From Mytilus trossulus (Eukaryota > Mollusca > Bivalvia > Mytilida > Mytilidae), in NCBI RefSeq assembly GCF_036588685.1, contig NC_086382.1, positions 59,476,987 through 59,540,986 of the forward strand: a DNA stretch of 64,000 bases. Direction: 5' to 3'. Shown here piece by piece: positions 1-11,699 of the stretch. The position numbers and the translations under genes were made by a program. The first letter of the stretch is position 1; every line of letters starts with the position of its first letter. The notes below the pieces were generated by a model. It saw nothing but the letters and a program-made list of their open reading frames with translations, was not told where the DNA came from and made no database searches.

Positions 1-1069
1 AGTAGGTATTTGTTCTGTACAAGTTACTTTATCTTTAAGGAAGTTTTTATAAAATTAAATGGATTTTTTGAAAACCGAGAATATTCGATTTTTTAAAAAT
101 CTTGTTAAATGAATAAATATTAACACAAAAGTTGTTTACACAGTTTGACGACATGTATAAGACTATCATTTAGATATGAAAAATTCCAAAACATTTAATG
201 ATGACTGGTGGTCTCCATCTTTTTTTCTTTTGGTCTATGTGAAGTCTTTCTTGGACATCTGCTTTTTTATTATGTTTTGCCTCCTTCGCTGTGGTTTCTA
301 AGTTTCTTAGTTGTTGGTGATAAAAAAAACTAAGGGCAAATTTTTGGTACCTTTTATGTGAGTCAAAATATTTCTAAACATTCAACATTTTTGCTATGCT
401 TCATTTATTAAATAATGCATGCTATGACCAAATATCTTTTGCATGATGCCGCTGGCCAACATACAACATTCGACAAAACATAACATTGTATTAAATCCTA
501 ATTCAAAATTTGAAGAAAAAAACATGGTTTGTATTTAATCCATTTATATTTAAGACATTGTTGACTTTACTAATGAGGGTGTTGCTACGGCAACTTATGA
601 TAAGTTTTCTATGTAGTGTTGTTTAAATTGTCATTTCGTCCTTTTTCGTTTTGTTTTTTTGCCTTGTCAATTCTTCTTCAAGTTTTGAATTTCTAATGTC
701 TCTTTTATATTATTGAAGAGCTTAAAACCAGAAACTGTTTTCTGTATACGGCATATTTTATCTTTTTCAATTAAAAAAGCACTTATGTTATCCCATCATA
801 CATTTCTGAGATAGTGTAGCTCATATATTACACCTATTTTCTGTTCAACCATGACCTTTTAGTATCTTTTTGTTTACTTTATTAGAACATCTAATTGGAG
901 AACTATATGGATTTGCAATTTATAAAACTAGAACGTCTATTCGGTTTTCTGAATAATCTTGATAAAAAGAAAAAAAAATTAATAGAGAAAAAGCAGTTTG
1001 ACAAAATGTTAAAATTGAAAATAATCCACGGTACACACGATTTATTGACTTATTTGTAAGAAAGAAATT
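1..1069. other. AT-rich intergenic DNA, nothing recognised
   Basis: No coding region, RNA gene or repeat could be supported here. The only open frame (920-1,132, minus) is short, low in complexity and without start context or splice borders. Confidence 0.5.
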
Positions 1070-2610
1070 ATAAAAATAGAATTTACGGAAAATCATTTCA
1101 GAACCGAAAATGAAACTATGAAACTTTCCCAAAATTTGACATTTGATAGAGCTTCCTAATCATACTATCAATAAACAAGAAAAGTTCACTCTAATTCATG
1201 ATTAATTGGCCAGGGATTGGAGTTGAATTTTGAGAATTCTAAAACCGTAAGTTTGAACGTTGCAAGTTTTTTTTATTTAAAGATTAAACCTTGACAATGG
1301 TTGTTAGTGTAAATACTTAACTTGTTAACATAAAATATTACCCATAGTTTTAGTACAATTACAAAATGTCTGTGCCAAGTCGGGATTGGGACAGTTGTTC
1401 TCCATTCGTTTGATGTGTTTAAGCTTTTGATTTTCTCATTTCATCAGGAAAATAATCTCATCATAGATACCTGGATTAAATTTTGTATTTAACTTTCCTA
1501 TTTAAAGAATATAAGTTATTTTTAGTTTAGATTTAACACATTTATTTATAGTGGATTGGGAAAAATTGTATTGCAACTTATAGTAATCCCTTTCTATTTT
1601 GCGGGTGCGAGTTCCGACTTGTAGCGGCATTAGCCTGCACTTTTTCGAAATCCACAAGGATGTCTTTAACGTGCAAGAAATGATGGCTCTCTCTTAACAC
1701 GGGTTAGACATTTATCGTCCCTTTCCGACGGACTATCGTCATTTCCTCAAGACCATACTCGCAAATGGTGTCAGGAAATAGAAGTTCAAATATATATGGC
1801 CATTACGGAAAATCATTTTATACACAAAAATAAACCTTATTGATAAACAAATTTGTGTCTCTTTTTTGGTGATGTCTTTCATCGAAATATGGTGTTTGAT
1901 TAACCATTGTTTTCTTCTTGCTTCACATTCCATGTTTTTAAGTTTCAATGTCTTATACTATTTTTCGTATGAAGAATAGAAGTTCAAATATATATGGCGA
2001 TTACGGAATATTATTTTATACACAATAATTAACTTTAAACAAAAACGCGAAACTTTAACCCATTTGATAAAACTTTATCTTGATAAACACAATCCATTTC
2101 ATCCCATTGTTAACAGGTCAGGAATAGGAGTTTGATTTTGTGAAGTTTAAAACTGTAAGTTTGAACGTTGCAAAGATTTTATACTAATATCTAACTTGCT
2201 TCTACTTTGACAATGGGTATTAATTCATGTACTTGTTAAAATTGTATTGCCAGACAAATTATTTGTTTGTCTCTTTTTTGTTGTTGTCTGTCATAGATAT
2301 ATGGGTTTTGTTTACAAATTTGCATCTCCCTATCTCTTGTTACATAGTTTTCGGAAAGTTTCAACATGTTAAACTTTCTCCCGTATACAAATTATAAGTT
2401 CTATTAGATATGGGGTTTATGGAAAATCATATTCTAAACAAAAATGCAACTTTAAAAAACCTTAACAAAACATGACATTTGAACCCATTTGATAAACTTT
2501 ATCATTTGATAAACACTATGCACTACATCCCATTGTTAACCAGTCAGGCATTGGAGCAAGATCTATTGAAATCTAAACCGTAAGGTTAGCGTTATACGTA
2601 TTTTATTTAG
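1070..2610 (+). repeat. Degenerate direct repeat, three copies of a ~190-bp unit
   Basis: Three diverged copies are visible at about 1,078-1,265, 1,980-2,175 and 2,400-2,605, with a partial one at 1,770-1,850. Shared landmarks in order are 'acggaaaatcatt', 'cccattgttaac', 'ggtcaggaatagg'-like and 'taaaaccgtaagtttgaacg'. A fourth relative lies at 59,815-60,020. The unit seems to be part of the upstream region that was duplicated with the helicase-RBR locus. Function is unknown. Confidence 0.65.
1370..1445 (+). repeat. Mussel-type interspersed repeat fragment
   Basis: The segment reads 'ccaagtcgggattgggacag ... cgtttgatgtgtttaagctt ... gattttctcatttcatcagg'. The same family recurs at 28,940-29,060 and 56,830-56,975 in the same orientation. 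I recognise the family from Mytilus genomic sequence but cannot name its class. Confidence 0.55.
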
Positions 2611-4010
2611 TATGTGTGTATTTACCATGATAATAGAGATAAGTATATGCAATTTTATTCATTTAAATTGTTTTATGTAACTTCAAATGATTAAAGAAAA
2701 AAATGATTATATCTCATTTAGACTACAGCAACAGTTTTGGTTATTACAATCTCTTTGTGTTCGTTCTTGAAAAAGCAATTTTCAGAAATACCCCTTGAAA
2801 CGACTAGACATTTAAGGCAGTAGCCAGTACTTCGGTACAGATGTGATTTAAAACAAACAAGATTGTCGATTAATTTCGAACTTATAGAAATTTAGGTTTC
2901 AATTCCATCAGGCAAAGTTGACTTTGAATGGATTTGGCAAATATTGTAGGTCCTTTTTGTTAATATAGCTCTTCAACAGTTTCAGTCCTTGGACGTCCTT
3001 AGCTTTCAATTTGGATTTGTGCGTTCATGATAAGGGTAAATCCAGAATAGGGCTTCGGAATCATAACATGTATAACGTGTTGTTTTAATTTTTTGGAACA
3101 AAGTTCAGCCTTAATTATTCTGGAAAAAAATGAGTGCCTCCTATTGGTATTTTATATTTGGGCAATTATTATCATTTTTCTGTTGATTATAAGTGTACAT
3201 GAGATTAATCCAAGGGTTACCAGTATAGTTTGAACTATCGAAAATTATATAATATAATTGTTTGAATGAAAGTGAAACTGAAAAGTTAAGATTATTTCCT
3301 AGCAGTTAAAACAAATATTATAATTTCAACTTCATGTGAGCACAAGAACAAGTCATCTTCCGAGGAATACCCGCTAAAATGGCTATCGTCTGTTGAAATA
3401 TTCATCAAAGTAAAACTAATATACGTTTTAAATTCCTAGATTTATTGATTGGTGTTTAACGCCACTTTCAGCATCATTGTGCTTTTTTGTGGCGGTCAGT
3501 TAACATTGATAGAGATAGCCGATGTGCCCGTTAAAACCACACACCTGTTGAAGGAAAACCGACAATTCTAATTAATCAAGATTGGAGTCGACTGAAACTG
3601 TCCGGTGCGGGATTCGAACTCACATTCTTAGTGTTGACATGCAAGTGATACAGTACTAAAACCTCTCGGTCACCGAGGCGCCTTTAAATTCATAAAGGAC
3701 GACCTCTAAGCACGTTCATAAATTTCAATCCTGGTGTATATGATGAGTTTATTCACAAAATACGAATACATATATTGAATGTTTGTTGATTGCTAACATC
3801 ATAATTTGTTTTGATCGTTCCAATTGCTCCAACGTCGTATGTCGCTGTTATTTTTCAAAAGCACAATAAAGCAATGACTATAAAAATATAAATAACCAAA
3901 TTGATTCTTATACATTAGTTTATGTCGGTCCCATAGACAAAAAAAAAAAAAACCTTAAAGATTAACGTCAGCAATGATAATAGACTATTCTTCAAATTCT
4001 TTAATCATAG
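2380..4010 (+). repeat. Left copy of a ~1.6-kb direct segmental duplication
   Basis: This stretch aligns in the same orientation with 59,810-61,080, and its end ('aaaagcacaataa' plus a poly-A run and 'aagattaa') with 63,690-63,850. Shared blocks include 'ccttaacaaaacatgacatt', 'cccattgttaaccagtcagg', 'cttcaac(a/t)gtttcagtcctt', an embedded SINE, and 'taacatcat(a/t)atttgtttt'. The 2.6-kb gap in the right copy is explained by inserted repeats. Because this copy sits directly upstream of the helicase-RBR gene, it may include that gene's promoter region. Confidence 0.8.
3441..3682 (-). mobile_element. tRNA-derived SINE
   Basis: Read on the minus strand, the head is tRNA-like: an A-box-like 'TGACCGAGAGG' near 3,670 and a B-box-like 'AGTTCGAATCC' near 3,615, then a SINE body ending at 'ggcgttaaacaccaatcaat'. 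Spacing suits a Ser/Leu-type tRNA ancestor. The paralogous copy at 60,705-60,945 occupies the equivalent place, so the insertion predates the segmental duplication. It is not a functional tRNA gene. Confidence 0.75.
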
Positions 4011-4373
4011 TATAAAATACATGATTAAATTGTAATAATCAACTTAGTGGTTACAATCAAATGTGAATATCATCTAGATAAAAGATATCAGTTTCACATA
4101 CTTTTCCCTCCATATCTAGAGTAAACATAAACATAACGTGTAATTAATGTGAGCTGTTTTATAATCCATATCAATGAACAAAACCATCGTATAGGTTACA
4201 TTTAATGTACTGTTATCATATCATACAGATTAGTGTTCAGTCATCTAATAAACTGCGTAGTTTGAAAAATAATCCATTGTTATATTCGACGTCTTGTACT
4301 ACCTGAATTCAAGTATTGTCTAATATCAAAATTGTTGACAGCAAATGTTTTGGAATTTTTGCAGGGGAAGAAT
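4011..4373 (+). promoter_or_regulatory. Upstream region of helicase-RBR gene with probable 3' splice site
   Basis: A pyrimidine-rich stretch ends in 'ttttgcag' at 4,357-4,364, ten bases before the first in-frame ATG (4,374). This looks like an intron acceptor, so at least one 5' untranslated exon probably lies upstream. No TATA box or transcription start could be fixed. Confidence 0.45.
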
Positions 4374-7300
4374 ATGAGCTCAACTGTAAAAACCAACGCC
4401 TCTACGGAAAGCGGTTTAGAGAGAACTCACAATAAAACCCATAAGACCTCTCACACAGAACAACAGCAAAGAAAGAAATCAAAAGAGGAAAAGATCAATT
4501 CAAAGATAAAACATAAAAACTTATACTTGAAAGTAACTGGTACACATCATACAGATACCGACTTGAAAACACGATTAAAACGCATTACAAAGGAAGACTT
4601 AGTCGTGGAGCATATCAGGCGTGATGGCGAAGATACTGTTTTCACAATACAGCTAAGAAGCTCCAAACTGACAAAAAAGATTACTTCTTCTATTCAAAAA
4701 GAAAACAAGAACACCGATGGTAATTTTTGTATAATAGACCAACAACAGAAAGATGCCAAAGAACAACCAAACTTTTTTCAAGACAAACAAAACAAATTAA
4801 AAGAATTAGTGGATAAAGAAGCATGTGAAGTGGTGTCCAATCATAACAAAATGATAAATGAGGTACAACAAAGAATCAAAAACGCAACTGAAAATTTGGG
4901 AAGGAACTCACATGAGTACAACGAGGAAGAAGAAGACATGGATATCGTTCCAGGTGATGAAAGGTCACAAACCAATTCCAAAGAAGCGTCAATTATATCT
5001 CGTCGTGCAAAACAGGAAATTGAAGCGTTACAAGATAAACTAACAGAACTAAAATTACAAAAGAAAGAATTCAAAGATTTTATAACATGTATGGATGAAA
5101 TATTGAAGAAACATAAATCTTCTAAAAAATCTAACTCTGCAATGAATTTGGTATATTCCGAGTTTCAGATAGAATGCAAACATCTGAAATCTGCATTGCC
5201 TATGTATGCTAGAAGAAATCAGATTGTTTCAACTATTACAGAAAATCAAGTTTCAATAATCATCGGAGAAACAGGTTCTGGAAAAAGCACTCAAGTTACC
5301 CAATATTTATATCAAGCAGGTCTGGCAGATTCGGGACTGATAGTTTGCACACAACCACGAAAAATTGCTGCAACCAGCTTGGCTACACGAGTTGCCCATG
5401 AGCTAAACACATCCGTTGGCAACCTAGTTGGATATCACGTTGGTATGCAGATGAAAATGTCACATGCCACAAAAATTATTTACATGACTGATCAAATGCT
5501 TTTAAATCTTTGCTTAAAGGATGAAATTTTTTCCAAATACTCGTGCATTATAATTGATGAAGCCCATGAAAGAAGCATATACACTGATTTGCTTTTAGGA
5601 ATGATCAAAACAAGTTTAAGTAAAAGACCAGACTTAAAAGTTGTAATCACATCAGCAACAATCGAACCGGAAATATTTGTAAATTTCTTTGGTACATGCC
5701 CTGTTTTAAAGATAGCTGGAAGAATGTTTCCGGTAGATGTCATATGGCCGACTGAAAATGAGGCTGATGAGGATTATGAAGGCGCAGCATTGAAGAAAAC
5801 AATCTATGTCCACGAAAAGGAGCAGAGTGGAGATATCCTGACATTCTTAACATCGCCGTTAGAAATCGATAAATGTTGCAATAACTTTGAAAAGGCTTTC
5901 AAGGATACGAACAACTTTATATGTCTGCCTCTCCATGGCCGTTTACAACCACAAGAACAACAAAAAGTATTTGAACCAAGCCCTGTAGGAAAACGGAAAA
6001 TAGTTTTTGCTACTAATAGTGCTGAAACTTCGATAACCATACCTGGAATTAAATATGTCATCGATACTGGAGTTGCAAAAGAAATGTTATATGATCCACA
6101 AAAGAACATAAACGCGTTAAACGTAACCAATATTACCAGAAGTTCAGCAGAACAAAGGAAAGGTCGGGCTGGAAGAACTGAACCAGGCAAATGTTATCGG
6201 CTTTATACAGAAAACACTTATAACAGTATGGAAACAAACTCAAAGCCCGAAATCTTAAGAGTTCACTTAGGACAAGCTCTCCTGAAGCTATATGAGCTAG
6301 GGGTTAATCCACTCCAATTTGATTTTGTGCAAAAGCCATCACAACATTTAATAGACACAGCGATGGAAACGTTGGAGCTTGTTGGGGCTGTTTCTCAAAA
6401 CAAGATAACCGAGCGAGGAAAATGGATAGCAAAGCTTCCGATCGATCCTAAATTCGGTGCGTTTGTTTATGAAGCTATAGAAGAAGAAGTTGGGATTGAG
6501 GGAATTGTTTTGTCAGCTTGCTGCGGAACTAGTAGCATGTTTTATAGATCAGGATCAGAAAGCCAAAAGAACGAAGCTGACAAACGGAAAGTCCGTTTTT
6601 GTCATGAAGGAGGTGATTTTATGACCATGTTAGCAGTATTCCGTGAATGGCACAATCAACAAGAAAAATCTAAAAGTTATTGGTGTAGCCAGAATTCAAT
6701 TAATAATAAAGTATTACGTGGAATAAGAGAGACAGTCAATGAGATTTTGAATATCCTGAAAAAAGAACAAGGAATAATTATGCCATTTCAACTCAAAACA
6801 CCAAAAGATGTTGACGAAAAACTTCAGGAGATGTTGTTTAAGATATTTAGACAAAACATTTGCCATTATCTAGGACACGACAAGGCCGGATATTTAGTTG
6901 TACAGAAAGACCAAATCGTGCAAATCTTTCCAGCATCATCTTTAAAAACACTTGGACTTCAACCAGACTGGATTGTAATAGAGCGTGTTTTAAAGACATC
7001 ACGTGATTTTGCAACCAATATTACTCCAGTGAAAGATTCGTGGGTACAGAAAGCATTAGCAGATAGTATGCTGAAATTCGACTTTAATGCCATTCAAAGT
7101 CAAAGGGTTGAGCAAGCAGTATTTTGTGCAGTTGGAGAAAAGTTGTTCTCGAATTTTGTTGGTTTAAGATATTCTGAGCTTCGAAATTTGGAAAAAACAA
7201 TGCGACAAGTACTTGATGGAACTTTTGTTACAATAGAGGCATCTAAGGAATACGGCGAAATAACAGCATTTGCGACAGACAACAACAAAGAAACCGTTAA

Positions 7301-9515
7301 AACTATGATAAACGATCGCTTGAACTTATTAAAAGGTACAATGAAAGGCGAGACAAGGGAATTTTACCTTTCACCTTTAAAGAAGGGCGTTAAAGTAGTG
7401 GTTGGAGCAGGGATGGATATTGTTGATGTACTGATGCCAAATGAGTACAAAACCGTTGTTGTGAACGTTACAGATAATTCCATATCGGAGAGGGACATTC
7501 GTGAATACTTTGAAAAATTTGGTTACGTTGTCAATGCATATAAATTCAAAAATAGCAAAGATAAGACCAAATGGGGGAAAATAACATATCAACGAAAAGA
7601 AGACGCCGAGTCGTCCGTTCAATCGACAAAGGATAAGAGTATTAAAGCAGTTCCAGACATAGGTTATCAGCCTACAAAAGACATAATAAGCCTAAGCACT
7701 ATGAGAGCAAAGATCGAATGGTGTAGACGTCCAACGTTTGCATTTATTCGATTTACGGATTCTTCAATTACTCAAAGGGCATGCAAGACACCGATTTCTA
7801 TCGGGGGTACGCCAGTAAGAATACGAAAAAGCAAAGGAAACGCCTCGGAGATCCATGTTACAAATCTTGGCAACAATACTACGGAAAACGAGTTACGTAC
7901 AGCTTTTCTCAATGCATTATCACTTGAATCAGGTACAATTGAGAATATAGCTGTCAGAAAGAAGAATGTAAAAACAAGTGAAATTGAACTTAAATCTTTG
8001 AAGCAAACCATTGAGTCGAAATTGAAAGAATATGTCATAGCAGGAACGTATTATCTAGATTTAAAACCACCAAGGGACAATCATGTTACCTTCTTGGCCT
8101 TCGTGTCGTTTTCCATTCCAGAAGAGGGAATGGCAGCTTATGCTGGCATACATAACAATTTCAAGATTAACTATGAAACAGTATCCATGTCTGTCGAATT
8201 CAAGGCCTCAGTTATTGTTCGAAAATACCTTTTTCCGATGCACGAAAAAACATTAAGCAATCTTTCTGAAACGCTTGACAAAAATTTGAATGTTAAATAC
8301 CGCACAAAGACACTGAAAAATGGGAATGTGCTTGTGGAGTTGCAAGGCGAGTCAAGTGACAACGCTATTAAGGCAAAAACGGTTGTGGATAAAGTTATCG
8401 CAGGAAAGAGGTATGACACAGAGCAGCCTGGTGAATTGGAAAAATTATTTACTCAGGGTGGCAAGAGATTGTTTGAAAGAGTGAAAAATGAGACAAACAC
8501 GATCCTCCATACTGACGCACGGGATTTCTCTATTATCATCCATGGGCCAACAGAAGCTCAAGAAAAATCTGCAGAAATGTTAACAAAGTATTTAAGAGAT
8601 CTAAGCAGCGGCATATCACAACAAATAACATTGAAGGGACCAGACAAGCCAGTTGGAGTGATGAAAGAACTCATGATGAGATATGGTTATGATTTGAATA
8701 CGCTTGTTGATGAATGTGGTTTGAAATATGTTGAACTTGATCGTCGGAGACATATTTTGCTAGTTACTGGAGAGCAACAGGCAGTCCAGATAGTCATTGA
8801 GAAAATACAAATTGTTTTTGAAGAAACCGGACTAAAAATGAAGGAAAAAGTTCTGCAACCGAGTACAACAAGAGAATGTGTTGTTTGCTTTTGTGAAATA
8901 GAGGACGGTAAAATGTATAGATTAGAAGCGTGTGGCCATTCATATTGTAAAGAATGCGTTGAGTTTCAGTTCCAATCTGATCTCAACTCCCTTCCTGTAT
9001 GTTGCAGTAGTGAAGGTTGCGAAGAAAAGTGGGTGTTGAAAGATATTACAAAAATAGCAGATAAAACAAACAATCTAGTTGACCTATTAGTCGAGAAAGC
9101 TACCAGCTCTTTCGTTGCAAAAAATCAGATAGCATATAAATACTGCACAACGCCCGATTGTCCTATAATTTATCGGGCAACAGAAAAGGAAAATCTATTC
9201 ACATGTCCGCAGTGTGAGAGTCGTATTTGCACAGGATGCAACAAACAATACCATGATGGTTTAACATGTGAACAAGTAAAATTCGCAGAAACAAAGGAGG
9301 CTGATGATAAAAATCTAAGGCTATTGCTTCAGGAGTGTAAACTGGACATAAAGAAATGTCCAAGTTGTTCAACACTAATAGAGAAAATTGCAGGGTGTAA
9401 TCGTATGACATGCAGTGCATGTAAAACTAATATTTGTTGGATTTGTTTGGACCATTATCCCACTTCAAATGAATGTTATGCTCATCTCATTAAAGAACAT
9501 GGCGGTTTCTTCTAA
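4374..9515 (+). CDS. DEAH-box RNA helicase fused to RBR E3 ubiquitin ligase (DEAH11/12-like)
   Basis: The predicted protein has 1,713 residues in one uninterrupted reading frame. Residues 1-290 are charged, with a coiled-coil-prone stretch near 212-255. The helicase core shows Walker A GETGSGKST (298-306), DEAH (395-398), SAT (427-429) and motif VI QRKGRAGR (594-601), followed by HA2/OB-type sequence (about 650-870). Two RRM-like segments start near 1026 and 1158. The C-terminus is a complete RING1-IBR-RING2: the first RING1 pair is C1502/C1505, and the RING2 Cys in GCNRM (about residue 1675) is the expected thioester-forming residue by analogy with HHARI-type ligases. DEAH proteins use ATP to remodel RNA, and RBR ligases take ubiquitin from E2 onto their own cysteine before transfer. 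I chose ATG 4,374 because the frame upstream has only TTG codons and a likely splice acceptor ends at 4,364. All key residues are present, so the protein should be active. RNA-triggered ubiquitination, for example in antiviral defence, is only a guess. Confidence 0.88.
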   Translation: MSSTVKTNASTESGLERTHNKTHKTSHTEQQQRKKSKEEKINSKIKHKNLYLKVTGTHHTDTDLKTRLKRITKEDLVVEHIRRDGEDTVFTIQLRSSKLTKKITSSIQKENKNTDGNFCIIDQQQKDAKEQPNFFQDKQNKLKELVDKEACEVVSNHNKMINEVQQRIKNATENLGRNSHEYNEEEEDMDIVPGDERSQTNSKEASIISRRAKQEIEALQDKLTELKLQKKEFKDFITCMDEILKKHKSSKKSNSAMNLVYSEFQIECKHLKSALPMYARRNQIVSTITENQVSIIIGETGSGKSTQVTQYLYQAGLADSGLIVCTQPRKIAATSLATRVAHELNTSVGNLVGYHVGMQMKMSHATKIIYMTDQMLLNLCLKDEIFSKYSCIIIDEAHERSIYTDLLLGMIKTSLSKRPDLKVVITSATIEPEIFVNFFGTCPVLKIAGRMFPVDVIWPTENEADEDYEGAALKKTIYVHEKEQSGDILTFLTSPLEIDKCCNNFEKAFKDTNNFICLPLHGRLQPQEQQKVFEPSPVGKRKIVFATNSAETSITIPGIKYVIDTGVAKEMLYDPQKNINALNVTNITRSSAEQRKGRAGRTEPGKCYRLYTENTYNSMETNSKPEILRVHLGQALLKLYELGVNPLQFDFVQKPSQHLIDTAMETLELVGAVSQNKITERGKWIAKLPIDPKFGAFVYEAIEEEVGIEGIVLSACCGTSSMFYRSGSESQKNEADKRKVRFCHEGGDFMTMLAVFREWHNQQEKSKSYWCSQNSINNKVLRGIRETVNEILNILKKEQGIIMPFQLKTPKDVDEKLQEMLFKIFRQNICHYLGHDKAGYLVVQKDQIVQIFPASSLKTLGLQPDWIVIERVLKTSRDFATNITPVKDSWVQKALADSMLKFDFNAIQSQRVEQAVFCAVGEKLFSNFVGLRYSELRNLEKTMRQVLDGTFVTIEASKEYGEITAFATDNNKETVKTMINDRLNLLKGTMKGETREFYLSPLKKGVKVVVGAGMDIVDVLMPNEYKTVVVNVTDNSISERDIREYFEKFGYVVNAYKFKNSKDKTKWGKITYQRKEDAESSVQSTKDKSIKAVPDIGYQPTKDIISLSTMRAKIEWCRRPTFAFIRFTDSSITQRACKTPISIGGTPVRIRKSKGNASEIHVTNLGNNTTENELRTAFLNALSLESGTIENIAVRKKNVKTSEIELKSLKQTIESKLKEYVIAGTYYLDLKPPRDNHVTFLAFVSFSIPEEGMAAYAGIHNNFKINYETVSMSVEFKASVIVRKYLFPMHEKTLSNLSETLDKNLNVKYRTKTLKNGNVLVELQGESSDNAIKAKTVVDKVIAGKRYDTEQPGELEKLFTQGGKRLFERVKNETNTILHTDARDFSIIIHGPTEAQEKSAEMLTKYLRDLSSGISQQITLKGPDKPVGVMKELMMRYGYDLNTLVDECGLKYVELDRRRHILLVTGEQQAVQIVIEKIQIVFEETGLKMKEKVLQPSTTRECVVCFCEIEDGKMYRLEACGHSYCKECVEFQFQSDLNSLPVCCSSEGCEEKWVLKDITKIADKTNNLVDLLVEKATSSFVAKNQIAYKYCTTPDCPIIYRATEKENLFTCPQCESRICTGCNKQYHDGLTCEQVKFAETKEADDKNLRLLLQECKLDIKKCPSCSTLIEKIAGCNRMTCSACKTNICWICLDHYPTSNECYAHLIKEHGGFF

Positions 9516-9901
9516 AGGATTTCCATATAAGTGTCATTGAAGAACATATTCTTGAACGAAGTAATTGCTTAAAAGTTTTCACTTTCAATATGCATTCGAA
9601 ATTATTAAAGCAGAGCGAAAACTATGTATCATTAAACTAGCTTGAAACTTAGAAATAACTTATTAGCCCAACAAAAAAATGTATAATTGTATATCTAATC
9701 TGTACACAGAGTTAATTGTATCTTAATGACCTATGTAAATGTCGAAAATACATTTTTCAGTCAAATTGTAGAGTTAACAATTACATAGGGATGTTTGTGA
9801 ATTCTTTCTTTTTTTGTGATTGGCGTGATTTTGTTTTTCAATACCATAAAAATGATAAGCAATACTAACTTTTTTAAGTATCATAAACTGATCATACATA
9901 A
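9516..9901. other. 3' flank of helicase-RBR gene
   Basis: AT-rich sequence with possible ATTAAA polyadenylation signals near 9,604 and 9,630 but no canonical AATAAA close to the stop. The 3' untranslated region presumably ends here; the exact end cannot be read. Confidence 0.35.
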
Positions 9902-10050
9902 AATTGAAAATGGAAATGGGGAATATGTCAGAGACAACAATTAAAAAAAAGAGCAGAAGGCCACCAATGGGTTTTTTAATGCAGCGAGAAATACGTTGTA
10001 CCCATCAGTGAACTCGAACCAACAAAGTTTATATTAAATAGTCACGGCTG
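9902..10050 (-). repeat. Mussel-type interspersed repeat fragment
   Basis: Begins 'aaaattgaaaatggaaatgg' and continues 'gcagaaggccaccaatgggt', matching the start of the longer copy at 59,085-59,770 in the same orientation. The segment up to 10,219 shows nothing else recognisable. Confidence 0.6.
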
Positions 10051-10219
10051 TCTTGTTTGTTGATTTGTAAGAAAAACACAAACTTAACATTAGAACCTCT
10101 CTAAAAAATCAGCCCTTGTTTGGTTAAATTGGTTAAAAATTATCAGTGGTTTCAGAGATTTTTTTCTAAAATCTAAAGACGAAAATGACAATGATGGACG
10201 CTATGTGAGGGAAATTGCT

Positions 10220-10226
10220 CATCTGG
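10220..10226 (+). repeat. 7-bp direct repeat CATCTGG, left (candidate target-site duplication)
   Basis: CATCTGG abuts the outermost base of the left palindrome arm. The identical heptamer abuts the outermost base of the right arm at 46,113-46,119. Position and identity fit a target-site duplication from insertion of the whole palindrome. Confidence 0.7.
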
Positions 10227-11699
10227 GAGGTATATAATATACACGGTTCCTGATACAATCACCGTAACTATCACCGTGGTTTGTGCGCATGCGCAAGAAA
10301 CGCCCACCGAATTTCCTACTTTCATTTTTGAAAAATCTTCTATTTGGAGATAGATTTGTACGCATCTATTTACATTTTATCTGCGAAAGAAAATACACTT
10401 GCTCAGTTGCTGAAGTGGCTCTCTTTCTCGTCCTGAAGAGCACACCTAACTTCTAAAACGTAAAAAAAATTATGTGAAAGGTATGAAAAATAATGCATTG
10501 TAACAATGAAAACATACATCATCTTTAAATGCAAAATAACATTTTAAAGGAAAAGAGGCTTCACCCCCCCCCCCCTTTTTCCTTTTCCAACTACAAAATG
10601 TGATCTGGTTCAAAAGAGCCGGACAATTAATACTTTTCATGTGTATGTGTCAGGTCAGTGTTCATAGGAGGTGGCCGAAATGTTTTCTTGGGGAGTCCAG
10701 AAAGTTTTAAAAAGATTGTTATGGATAGTGCATGTATGTGGGGGATAGGACCTTTATCAGGGGTCTCATTGGGGTGTTCTGATCCCGGATCCCGCTTACT
10801 GTTTTATCAGATTCCCGTATCCTGCTTACACTATATACGTAAGCAATTCTCATTTTTTTGTCATTTCCCTGGTCCCGCAAGACCTCACTTCCCGTTTTCA
10901 TGACACAATAATTTGACTTTCACGTGGCATGCTTACAAATGAATTGGCAATCCCATGTCATGCTTAGACATCAATGAGAAAGAACCACCTTATCGGGACT
11001 CCAAGATCAGGTGTTTTTCGGAATTGACTATTTAGGGATCCAGGAATTCTTTTTTTGAATTTCGGGATGTCGGGATGTCAGGATTTAAATTCAGGAAATT
11101 CAGGATTTCATGTTTTTAAGCCCAAGATTTTGGGATCAGGACTCCTCCTACCCCCGGTCATGTATGAGGGCGATACTTGTAATCCCGGGAAATCTTGGTA
11201 CCTCTGTCTTAATGAATAACCGTAAAAAAAAATTGCCAAATGACAATTATAACAGTAATCACCACTCTATTCATCTATCAACACACTGTATATATTTATC
11301 ACCATTCAGTATTAATCATCATTCTGTATTAATCACCACTTTGTACAACACAATATATCTATCACAATGCTATATATTTATCACCATTCTGTATTAATCA
11401 CCACTTTGTACAACACTGTATACATCTATCACCATGCTATATATTTATCACCACTCTATAAATCTATCAACACACTGTATATATCTAAAACCACAGTATA
11501 TATTTATGGCCACTTTGTATGACACTGTATATATACCTAACACCAACAGTGTTTAATTTAGATCTTTCTGTATATATTTTTCATTATTGAGCACAATATA
11601 TATCTATCACCATCTACAATATCTATCACCTAACTTTATCTCTCTATCACCATACTTTATCTGTCTATCACCATACTTAATATATATACCACTTCAGAT

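Noticed and set aside
4332-4373. Longer N-terminus of the helicase-RBR protein starting at 4,332
   Set aside because: That codon is TTG and the stretch overlaps a likely intron acceptor ending at 4,364; first ATG is 4,374.
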